Source: Toxorhynchites rutilus septentrionalis
Taxonomy: Eukaryota; Arthropoda; Insecta; Diptera; Culicidae
Direction of reading: 5' to 3'
NCBI RefSeq assembly: GCF_029784135.1
Contig: NC_073746.1
Location: forward strand, 143,968,556 to 144,032,555
DNA: 64,000 nt
Part shown: positions 49,001 to 61,000 of the stretch, piece by piece
How positions within the stretch are numbered: position 1 is the stretch's first letter
Layout: each line of letters begins with the position of its first letter
The notes under the pieces: model-generated
What the model saw: only the letters and a program-made list of their open reading frames with translations
Told to the model about the DNA's origin: nothing
The model's database searches: none
Position numbers and translations under genes: made by a program

Positions 49001-52000
49001 CCTGATCAGAGGTGAACAAACCAGAAGTGTACTAACTATGAATATAATTTCTCTTTGAAGAAAATCGTTAAAAACACCTACCAATAATTTTATCGATCGC
49101 TAATGAATCAAGCTCTCGTGAGTCAGTCAATATCTCGTATGACCTCACGAAGAATATTGACTGGAGAAAATTTGCGGAAATAATATCTGAAGCAATTGTT
49201 TCAATGCATGAACTTACTTCACTCGAAGAGTATAGCTTTATATCGAGTTTGATTTACGAAAGCGCACTTCAAGCTCAAAAAAAACGTGTACCGGCTACCA
49301 GTTTCCGACGTCGTCCTCCATCACTTTGGTGGGACAAGGAATGTTCAAAGGTTTACCTTGAAAAATCATCCGCTTTCAAAAAATTCAGGAAAACTGGATT
49401 AGTGGAATGGTTTCGAAAGTACCAAGCTCTAGAAGCCAAACTAAAAGGTTTGATTAAAGCAAAAAAGCGTGGATATTGGCGGAAGTTCGTCAATGGTTTG
49501 TCAAGGGAGACCGCTATGAGCACTCTTTGGAATACGGCTAGGAAAATGCGTGGCTGGAACCATACAAACGAAAGTGAGGAATCTCTGACCGTTGGATTTT
49601 TAACTTTGCACGGAAGGTTTGCCCAGACTCCGTTCCTGCACAAAACGTCGTACGCGACATTCCACTTCAAAGCGATTATAAGAATTTTTCGATGGTGGAA
49701 TTCTCAATTGCCCTTCTCTCATGTAACAATTCAGCTCCGGGGTCGGACAAGATTAAATTCAACTTGTTGAAGAATCTTCCTGACTTGGCAAAACAGCGTT
49801 TGCTGAACTTGTTCAACAAGTTTCTGGAGCTGAATATTGTCCCGCATGACTGGAGACAAGTGAGAGTGATAGCCATACGGAAACCCAACAAGCCGGCTTG
49901 CGATCACAACTCGTATAGGCCGATTGCAATGTTATCCTGTATTCGTAAATTGTTTGAGAAAATGGTTCTACTTCGTTTGGACAAGTGGGTCGAAACGAAT
50001 AATTTGCTGTCAAATACGCAGTTTGGCTTCCGCCGAGTTAAAGAGACGAATGATTGTCTCGCGCTGCTATCTTCTGAAATCCAAATCGCATTTGCTCGCA
50101 AACAACAAATGGCTTCCGTTTTTCTCGATATCAAAGGGGCATTTGAGAGAAGCTTCATAATCGTGGACTTTCACCAATTCTCAATAATTTCCTGTACAAT
50201 TTACTGTAAGAAAAGCACATGATTTTCTCTCATGGCAGCTCGAAATCTTCTCGTTACAGTTTAATGGGCCTACCACAAAGCTCCTGCCTAAGCCCCCTCT
50301 TGTACAGTTTTTACGTCAATGATATGGATGATTGTCTAACTAGAGACTGCACGCTGAGACAACTTGCAGACGATGGAGTCATTTCCATCACGGGTACTAA
50401 TCCCGTCGTTCTGCAAAAGTCGTTGCAAGATACCATGAACAATCTGTTCACGTGGGCCCTTAAGCTGGGTATCGAATTCTCTACGGAGAAATCTGAAATG
50501 GTCGTTTTTTTCTGGAAGCACAAACCCGCCCAATTCCAGCTTCACCTATCCGGCAAAACGATCCAACACTCTATGTTTTTCAAATACCTGGGTGTATATT
50601 TTGATTCTAAATGTACCTGGGGGAGACACATTGCGTATTTGAAACAGAAATGCCAGCAAAGAATCAATTTTCTCCAAACAATAACCGGAACATGGTGGGG
50701 CGCCCATCCAGGAGACCTCATTCAGTTGTACAAAACAACGAAATTGTCAGTGTTAGGCAGTTTTTGCTTCCGATCAGCTGCCAGGATTCATATTCTCAAG
50801 CTGGAGAGGATACAATATCGTTGCTTGCGTATAGCCATGGGGTGTTTGCATTCGACACATACGATGAGTCTCGAAGTTTTGGCAGGAGTACCCCCGCCTA
50901 CTCTTCGGTTCACAGAATTATCCTACAGATTTCTCATCCGTTGCAAGATCATGAATCCATTGGTGATTGATAACTTCGAAAATCTACTCCAACTGACTCC
51001 TCAGTCAAGTTTTATGTCTTTATACCATGAGTACCTTACCCACGATGTGCACCCTTCACCAGGCATCTCCAACCAAGTTTGCTTCCCATACTTTTGCAAT
51101 TCTTCTGTCATTTTTGATCTGTCCATGCGACAAAAAATCCATGGAATCCCAGATCATCTTCAATCCAATGCTATTACGTCGATATTTTCGGAAAAATATG
51201 GGAAAGTTAGATCTGATAAAATGTTCTTTACTGACGGTTCATACATAAACGGGTCCACTGGCTTCGGCATCTTCAATGAAAATTCCAGTGCCTCTTTCAA
51301 ACTCAAAGATCCTTGTTCCGTGTATGTCGCTGAACTGGGTGCGATATACTACGCACTAGGGATCATTGAAACATTGCCCATCGACCATTATTTTATTTTT
51401 TTAGACAGTCTCAGCTCAATGAAAGTTGATAAACGCTCATCTTATTTCCTAACAAAAAAAAAGACATCTATTGAGTGTTTTGGTCGAAAAATTATTCAAG
51501 ATTACCTTAGCATGGGTTCCCTCTCATTGCTCGATACCGGGCAATGAGAAAGCGGACTCGCTAGCTAAGGTGGGCGCTTCAGAAGGCACACTTTTTGAAA
51601 GGTAAATTACTTATAATGAATTTTTCCACATTCCTCGTCAGTACACGCTCGTAAGTTGGCAGCGCATGTGGAGTGAGGATGAGTTCGGTCGTTGGTTACA
51701 CACGATTATCCCTAAGGTCTCGACGAGTGCATGGTTCAAGGGATTGAATGTAGGGCGTGATTTCATTCGCATGATATCTCGGCTTATGTCCAATCACTAC
51801 AACCTAAACGCGCATCTTTATCGCATTGGGCTCGCAGCAAACAATCTATGATATTGTGGCGATGGTTACCACGACATCGAGCAATGATGTTGTTTCCTTC
51901 GTTGTGTCCCTGTTTCATATCCCTCCTATCCGATCTATAAACTTTTACTTAGTCGCGGCAATACATACACACACTCTTTACAGATACACGGGCCGAAGGT

Positions 52001-55000
52001 TGTGCAGTCCACTGATGATTCAACAAGAGCCAAAGGTTGTACCGCTCATGACAACTCTACACGAGCTGATGATTGCGCCGGCTAGTGATCATTCTATCCT
52101 GGATTCCTCGAGTCGATAAAGACGCATCACGGTGCAGACTAGAGGGGCGTTGCTGATTAACGGCCAGCTGCATCCCAATAGGAAGTATCCCATGTCGGGT
52201 ACACGTACAGAGCACTGAAGACTGCAACATCCCAATTATGAGAACACTTGTAATACTAACCTCGAGCCAACCGCGAGTAATCGGTTACATATTCCTAACA
52301 TAGTTGTAAGCAAACATTGTCAAAATATTGAACTCCCGGCCCCGTTAGGCTGACGCCATAAATAAAATAAATAAAATAATAAATAATCATAATAAAAATA
52401 TATATTTTGGATAAAAATATTTAATAAAAATATATATTTTGGATAAAAATATTTAATAAAAATATATATTTTGGATAAAAAAAAATGTTAAAAAACAAAA
52501 ATTGAACAATTTATAGTATTATTAGCAACTAGAAACTTGGGGCTTTCCAACAAACTCAAACTCGTCTTGATTACATGGGATTTTTACGAAGAAAAATTGA
52601 ATTGTACTCACTAGTTGCGTGAAAATACCCAAAATCGGACAAACCAACATCATTCACCTTATCAGAATTGATCAACAGAAAAGGTGTTGTATTCCGTCAG
52701 GGCAACGCGTCAAAAATTGAAAGAACTTGGTGGGGAAGTTTTGATTCATCTGTCGTTTAGCTCAGCCCTTGCATCTTCTTACTACCATTTGTTTCGATCT
52801 CCGCAGAACCTGCTTGATGTGAAACTTTTGGCCGACTTTGGCATGAATTAGAGAGAAAATACATATTGGCGATGCAAAAAATAGGAATGAAATTTAATTT
52901 AAGTGCCAAAGTTTCCCATAAATGCTACGCTTATTAGGCATACTACAAAACATTTCGACGCCCTGTCGGGTGGTTTCACGGTAGTTGGCCGGAACCTTGG
53001 TCTATTCAGCTCATTCGTAGCCTTCTTGGTTTTGTTCATGAATTTATTGGAATAGATCCTCTGTTCAAGGTTCGCTCAAAATGTTTCTATTAGTCGCAGC
53101 TGGGAGACGTTGATAGGGTAGGGTTGGCGGTCTTTGGTATAACGTTTATCGTCATCCGGTCAATTTCCTTAAAATGATTTCTTGACATAATGAGCCGAGG
53201 TCAAGGTGAAAGACCACATGCTTCTTCGCAAGCACCGAAGATAAGAACAGCAGCATGGATATTACCTTCTCGCTGATAGTCAGCCACCGAAGTACCTTTA
53301 TCGCGAACTTGATTTGGAAGATACATTTGAAGTCATTACTCACCTCCTTGGTGGGAAGACGTTAAGTTCCCGGTCCCCTATCGTTGCCGTCCAGCGTCAA
53401 GTAGGTCTCGTCATCCATTATGGCCACGACGTCGCGCTTCGCCGGAAAGATGTTTTACCGGTACCTTCAGTAGCTTCTTCTAGATGGTTACCTGCTGTTC
53501 AGACACAGCCAGCCTTGACTGACATTTCCGCATGACAGTATCTATTTTGACCAAGCACTTCTTCACCGTTTGCTGGTTGTTGGCGATGCGCGTTAAAATC
53601 GTGATTAAACTTGAGGATACGCATGGTCTCGAAGAGGAAAGAGTGCTGAACCTGATCGGAACGCATGATAGATATCAACACTCATTAACATTCTAGCACG
53701 ACGATGGTGACGAGACTTGCTTTTCGATCTTTCAGAGCGAATTTAGCTTGGAAGATGTTAAGCTCTGAGTTCGAGCATTTTTGCCCATCATTTAGAACAC
53801 CACTTCACCATCTTCCTACACCCGCTCCAACCTGGTTTTGAGTATACGGGAGAATAGCTTGCAATCGCTATTACGCAGTGAGATCGAACGACATAAACGT
53901 GTAAAGGTGAATGCTTTTTAAAGCCAAAAAAGAAGAAGAAGACATAAACATGCTGTGTGTCCCCGCCTCTCTTCTTGACTAGCACGATGAAGCCCTCCGT
54001 GAATGCTGGAGGAATATTGCCGATGAGCGTTTCATTCATCAACAGGTTCGGCTCACGATGGATGACATCGTACATGCGGTGGTATATCTCTCTAGGTATA
54101 TCATCGCAGCAAGGAGATTGCAATACTTATACGCAATAGGAGATTCAATACATATACGCTAGCGACAGCTTATTTACTATACAAGGGTGGAGTTTACTTC
54201 GCAAATATTCTCTTTTCACTATCCCCCTTAGTTGTTTCTTTTCTAGCGGCTGCCCGTTTTTGACAACTCTGTTCGGGAAAGCACAAAAATGGACAGAACA
54301 AATGTATGGGGAAATTAAATTATTTATTTTTATTTAACTGGCTTTGCGTCTTATTCACTCGGTTATGGGCTGCCGGTCTCCAATTTCTTGGGCATCGCGT
54401 ACTCGCCGCCAGATTTCGCCCCACCTGGTTTAACCATCTAGCTAGCTGTGCTCCTGGTCGTCTTATACCTACCGGATTTGAAACAATAACAACTTCGCCG
54501 GGGAGATGTCCGGCATTCTTGTCACATGCCCTGCCCACCGTATCCGTCCAGTTTTAACCAACTTTTGAATAGTGGGTTCGCCGAAGAGCAGTGCGAGTTC
54601 ATGGTTCATTCTTCGCCTCCATACTCCGTTCTCCTGCACGCCGCCGAAGATCCTTCTTAGTACTCGTCTTTCGAAAACTCCGAGCACTCGCAGGTCCTCC
54701 TCGAGCATTGTCCACGTTTCATGCCCGTAGAGAACAACCGGTCTAATAAGCGTCTTGTACAGTGTACTCTTTGTACTTTGGCTCAGTCTGTTCGACCGTA
54801 ATTGCTTGTGAAGCCCATAGTAGGTACGACTTCCGCTTATGATACGCCTCCGGCTGTTGTCATTGTCCGCCGTCCCCAGTGAGCGAAGGTAGACGAACTC
54901 GTTAAAAACCTCGAGCTCATCGCCGTCGATGGTTACACTACTGCCTGAACGTCGTCGGTCGGCTTTTTAATCTGGTGTACGCTTTAGCCACCGCCGCAAC

Positions 55001-58000
55001 GATCTGCCGCAATGTAAAAATTTGGTCCGTTGTTGACCGTCCTTCAACGAAGCCGGCCTGATAACCTCCCACAAATCTGTTCGCAATTGGTGATAGTCGG
55101 CGGAAAATAATTTGGGATAGAACTTTGTAGGCAGCATTGAGGATGGTGATTGCACGATAGTTCTCACAGTCCAGCTTGTCGTCCTTTTTGTAGATCGGGC
55201 AGATAACCCCATCCTTCCACTCCTCCGGCAGTTGTTCCGCATCCCAAATTCTCACAATCAATCGGTGCAGACAAATGGCCAACTTCTCCGGGCCCATCTT
55301 AATAAGCTCCGCTTCGATGCCATCCTTCCCAGCAGATTTATTGTTCTTCAGCTGGTTGATAGCGTCCTTAGCTTCGCTTACCGTTGCAGCTGGCACCTCC
55401 TCCACGCTTGTCCCACCTTTCCGTCACTTCGCGATCGTTCCATTCTTATCCCGACACATTTCAGCTCGCGGCACAAAGCCTTTGCGGGATGCGTTGAGCT
55501 TCTGGTAAAACTTTCGTGTTTCCTGAGACCGATGCAACTGCTCCAACTCTGCATAATCCGCTTCCTCCGGGCAGCGCTTTTTCTCTCGGAAGATTTGGGT
55601 ACGCTGCATCTTCTTCTGTCGATGTCTTTCCACGTTCTGTCGAGTTGCACTGCGCAACTTAGCCGCCCACGCAGCGTTCTCCTCATCCATCCTCCTACAT
55701 TCATCGTCAAATCACTCGTTCCGCTATTCTCTGTTACGTTGTTGATGGCTGTTTCGATGGTGTTCCAACAGTTCTCGAGAGGGGCTTCGGTCAGCTCATC
55801 CTCTTCCGGCAGCGCAGCTTCGAGCGAATGCACGTAATTTCCGGCGACATCAGGCTGCTTCAGCCGCGCGAGATTCAACCAAGGCGGGCGTCGGTACCGA
55901 ATGTTGTTCAAAACGGCGAGTTTTGGGCGCATCTTCACCATCACCCGGTAGTGATCCAAGTCGACGTTAGCGCTCCGATAGGATCTGACGTCGATGATAT
56001 CTGAGAAGTGCCGGCAGTCAATCAGAACATGGTCGATTTGTGTTTCTGTCTGATTAGGTGACCTCCAGGTGTATTTGTGTAGAAGTTTATGCTGGAAGAA
56101 GGTACTACGAATGGCCATGTTCTTGGAGGCAGCAAAGTCAATAAGTATTAGGCCCATTTCGTTGGTCAGCTGATGTGCGCTGAACCCTTCAATTACCGGT
56201 TTGTTTTCCTCCTCATGGCCAACTTGAGCGTCGAAATCCCCGATGACGATCTTAATATCATGTATTGGGCAGTGATCGTATTCACGCTCTAGCTGCGTGG
56301 TACTTTCGAGGTGTGAGCTGTGCACGTTGATGATGCTAATGTTGAAGAATCGACCCTTGATTCTCAACCTGCATATTCGAGGACTAATTGGCCACCACCC
56401 AATCACCCGCTTTCGCATCTCGCCCATCACTATGAAAGTCATGCCCAGCTCGCATGTGTTACCGCAACTCTGGTATATGGTGTGACCATCCCTAAACGTA
56501 CGTACCGTGGAGCCCTTCCAGCACACCTCCTGAAGCGCTACAACGTCGAACTTGCGGCTCTTCAATGCGTCGGAGAGCACTCGAGTGCCTCCTTGGAAGT
56601 TGAGAGATTGACAGTTCCACGCCCCGAGTTTCCAATCCATAGTCTGTCTTGCGTGGGTCCATACCGATTGTTCCGGTTCGAATTTTCTTGTTCATTATTC
56701 ACTGCTTGCTCTTTTTTACGGTGGCGGCTTGCAAGGCCTGTGACCAACCCCCTGCCTCGCCGGAGGACCGTCGTGCCAGTACTGCTTAGAGTTCCACACT
56801 GATGCGAGGACGGTGATTCATCCGCCCTTAACCAGGGGAAAAGACGCCGTTTTGAGTCGCCCCTAGCCTGGAGAAAACAGATGTTCGGGTTTGGCGAAGC
56901 ATTTTCTCTACCGCCTTGCTATGGTTCTACCGCGCCAGTGTGGCCAGAGGAAATGGGAATGGTTCCAATTTTCACCAATTTAAACCATATAAAGACTATG
57001 GGATTGTAATGTATAGCATATCGAACAAATCTTAGAAAATTTCCGATTCGATTGGTATGTAATTCGTTAAAATCCGTTCGCAGCAAAAAAGTTATTAATG
57101 TTAACTTTAATTCAAAAAAACGTGACCTGTTTACTGATTGGGCACCCTTAATATAAGACGTAGTCCTACGTCAAAAAACATTTTCCATGGCATTTATTTG
57201 GTGTCGTCATGGAGTCGTTTTGTTAAATAAATTAATTGAAAAAGCGCTACTGTAAATTCAACCATTGGTAACCCATAACTCAGCTGACAATGATCCCAAA
57301 AAAGTCAATCGTGCCTGTCATTTAGTCGAAGCCAATTCTTGATTTTGGAGTAAGTTCTCATTCGCCTAAAATTGGTGTCAACATCTAGGTCAGTGATCCT
57401 ATGAGCCACTGTACAATGGTCCAGGAGATGCATTTAAGTGGAAATTAGCATTTAGAGCTTGACAGTTATTCTCTAGACAAAAACTGTCTTAGACAAAGTT
57501 ATTACATATGATAGAGCGCTCATTTTTATGTTATCAAAAATAGAGTAACCAAATTGTCGATACGGGGGTCTTCGTAGCCACTTGGTTACGCGTTCGCTTA
57601 CTAAGCGATCGATCGTGAGTTCAAACTCAGGGCCCTCAATTGACCATCTTTGTGTTGTTATAGAATAACTACGTCCACGCAACCATCATCAGCTATGGAG
57701 ATCGATCCACGGTGGAACAAAGATCGATTCATCCATACAACTACTCTGCTCTGCAAGAAACATCGGGCTGCTGTTCTATAAATAACCCAACAATGATCAA
57801 TATCAACTGTCTCCGCTGTCCGGTTTGCTGAACAATGGAAGAACAGATAGAATACCCTTACGCCTAAATGGCTACTAATTCTACTGTGTAATTTACAATT
57901 TATAGAAACATAAACATATGTACATGTACACGATAAAAACCCGGCTCCGTTACAGATAAAATGCTAATGAGCCTGATAAATAAATAAATGGGATAAAAAA

Positions 58001-61000
58001 AAAATTGTCGATGAAATAAAAAATATAACTTTCTTAACTTTAGAGATAGAGGTAAACATAGTTCGACAATGTTTTAGTCCCAGTTATTTGAGACATCTTT
58101 ATAGAACAAAGTTTATCTCTATCTCTTAAAATAATCGTTATAGCGCCTTTTTCCTAAGTTACGTTAGGGTCACCATGAAAAAAACATTTTTTTCGCTTTA
58201 ACTTTTATATTTCAAATTCTACATGCAAACTGTCTTCGATAAACTTTTAGAGCTTACTAATACAGATCGGACTCGATTATCCGGGTGTCGATTATCCGGA
58301 TTTTTAGACTCGATTATCCGGAATATTTTATTTTTGATTTTCGGAAATTTTGAATAATTTGTATAATAATTCTACATTGAATAGCTAATATTAGTATCAA
58401 AAGAAAGGGCTTGACTAGTAGAACACAGTTATTTATGAAAAATGCAAATCCAAGACGGTGGCCACCACAAAATGGTGGATTTCATATTTTCTCAGAACCC
58501 CATCAATAAGGGTATCAAACAAAAGGGCTTGGCTAGTAGAACACAGTTATTTATGAAAAATTTAAATCCAAGATGGCGGCCACTACAAAATGGCGGATTG
58601 CATATTTTCTCAGAACTCCATCAATATGGGTATCAAATGAAAGGGCTTGACTAGTAGAACACAGTTATTCATGAAAAATGCAAATCCAAGACGGTGGCCA
58701 CCACAAAATGGTGGATTTCATATTTTCTCAGAACCCCATCAATATGGGTATCAAACAAAAGGGCTTGGCTAGTAGAACACAGTTATTTATGAAAAATTTA
58801 AATCCAAGATGGCGGCCACTACAAAATGGCGGATTGCATATTTTCTCAGAACTCCATCAATATGGGTATCAAATGAAAGGGCTTGACTAGTAGAACACAG
58901 TTATTCATGAAAAATGCAAATCCAAGACGGTGGCCACCACAAAATGGTGGATTTCATATTTTCTCAGAACCCCATCAATATGGGTATCAAACAAAAGGGC
59001 TTGGCTAGTAGAACACAGTTATTTATGAAAAATTTAAATCCAAGATGGCGGCCACTACAAAATGGCGGATTGCATATTTTCTCAGAACTCCATCAATATG
59101 GGTATCAAATGAAAGGGCTTGACTAGTAGAATACATTTATTAATGAAAAATGCAAATATAAGACGGCGGCCACTACAAAATGGCGGATTATATATTTTCT
59201 CAGAACCCCATCAATATGGGTATCTAATGAAAGGGCTTGACTAGTAGAATACAGTTATTTATGAAAAATGCAAATCTAAGATGGCGGCCACTACAAAATG
59301 GCGGATTACATATTTTCTTAGAACCCCATCAATATGGGTATCTAATGAAAGGGCTTGACTAGTAGAATACAGTTATTCATGAAAAATTCAATTCCAAAAT
59401 GACCACCACCACAAAATGGCGCCATATATATATTTTTCACAACCCCATCAATATTGGTATCAAATGAAATGGCTTGACTAGTAGAATACAGTTATTTATG
59501 AAAAATGCAAATCTAAGATGGCGGCCACTACAAAATGGAGGATTACCTATTTTCTCAGAACCCCATCAATATGGGTATCAAATGAAATGGCTTGACTAGT
59601 AGAACACAGTTAGAACATAGCAGATAATGAAAAATCCAATTTCAAGATGGCCGCAGTCCCCAAACAACTAATTACTTTTTGAATGGCTTCATTCAGCTTG
59701 ACCTGTTTCTATGTATGTTTGAATGTTTGTTGGGTTGTCCCACATCAATAGAAAATTGACCCCGTTCCTGTTGAATGATTGATCTGAAATTTGGAACATA
59801 CATTCAATTCTACTGTCATTATAAAACTGCGTGTTCCATGATCTTGAAAAATTCAATTTGGCCGCCGCAAAAAGATGGTTGAATGGCTTAATTTGGAGAA
59901 TACACTACACTATGAACAACATAAATTCGAAAAGGTCGCCGCCACAAAATGGTCGACTATGTATTTTTTGCAATCCTCTCAATATTGGTATATTGAGTAT
60001 TATATGTGATTCGATTATATTCAGTTTGGAAAAAAAATATTTTTTTTATATTTTTAATATGGCTTATTTCATGAAGAAATGTAACCATTCAACGTTAAGG
60101 TGAAGTTTAAGTGGTTATAATATGTACAGTGGGGTAAAAATCGTGATTTTCGAAGATTTTGCTTTAATTTTCACCAGGAATTGTTTCTATCGATATTGCA
60201 GCCAAATTAAGGAAGATAGAAGTTGTGCGTCAAAGAACAAATTGTGGAGCGGTTAAAGAACTTCATTTTAGTTGATAGAAACAATCTAGTTTAATATAAA
60301 TTTTTAGGATCAAATTAATACTAACACTTAAAAAATTATTAACTTTTAAGTGTTTCGCTTCCAAAATGTTATTAAAATTCACTAATTTAGTTGTTCCACT
60401 ACTATATCCTATACTAATTTTTTTCCTCTTTCAAATGAAAGCATCAGAATCGTCTTCCGTAGCGTACTTTTTAATGTAGAGCCAGTTTGAGGCAACAGAG
60501 TCCGAAACAAAAAAAAAGTTCTGTAACTCTGTCATTGTTGAAATTCGAACATATGCGTAGGAGGATTTTTTTCATCAATTATGATCATCTATCACCTCCT
60601 GAGAGAATCTGGATAAATTAATTTTTTTTCATGTGAGAAAGATGTTTTCTGACTTCAAGGGGATGAATCAAAAATCAAATTCCTCTATTATTTTCAAAAA
60701 ACGAAAAATACATGCAAAAAAAAACAAATAAAGAAAAAAAATGTTTTGACTCGATTATCCGGAGAATTCGATTATCCGGAGTGACAATACTCCGGATTAT
60801 CGAGTCCGACCTGTACACACATTTTTCGATGCAGAACTTGTCGATGTCTCAACTTCACTCTAAGTTATTTATATTTCTTCCCAAAAACAAATGCTCTCTT
60901 CAATTGTTTGTCATTCTTTCTGGAGCAAACGTAAACAAAGTTTATTGACGGAATTTGAAAGAGCTTATTTTCTCTACATGATGTGTGATTTTCTAAACTA

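Larger units (their letters stand above)
48308..52659. mobile_element. TA-flanked TIR element, aggtaaatgatgttggtttg ends, host of an I-clade LINE
   Basis: TIRs of about 21 bp: aggtaaatgatgttggtttg at 48308 and, inverted, aggtgaatgatgttggtttg ending at 52659. TA lies at 48306-48307 and 52660-52661. The phrase ggtttgtcc / ggacaaacc recurs internally (48352, 48665, 48692, 48948, 48973, 48996). No transposase was recognised; the interior is mainly the inserted LINE. It resembles a pogo/Tc1-type non-autonomous element by target. Confidence 0.6.

Noticed and set aside
53788..54123. Additional LINE reverse transcriptase
   Set aside because: Only two short suggestive phrases; not enough ordered motifs to call a clade or boundaries.
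58442..59126. Three consecutive 70-residue ORFs 236 bp apart
   Set aside because: They are created by the 118/236-bp tandem array; each ends at the same stop and no domain is visible.
58406..59640. CRISPR-like array
   Set aside because: Units are contiguous 118-bp satellite repeats without unique spacers, in a eukaryotic intron.
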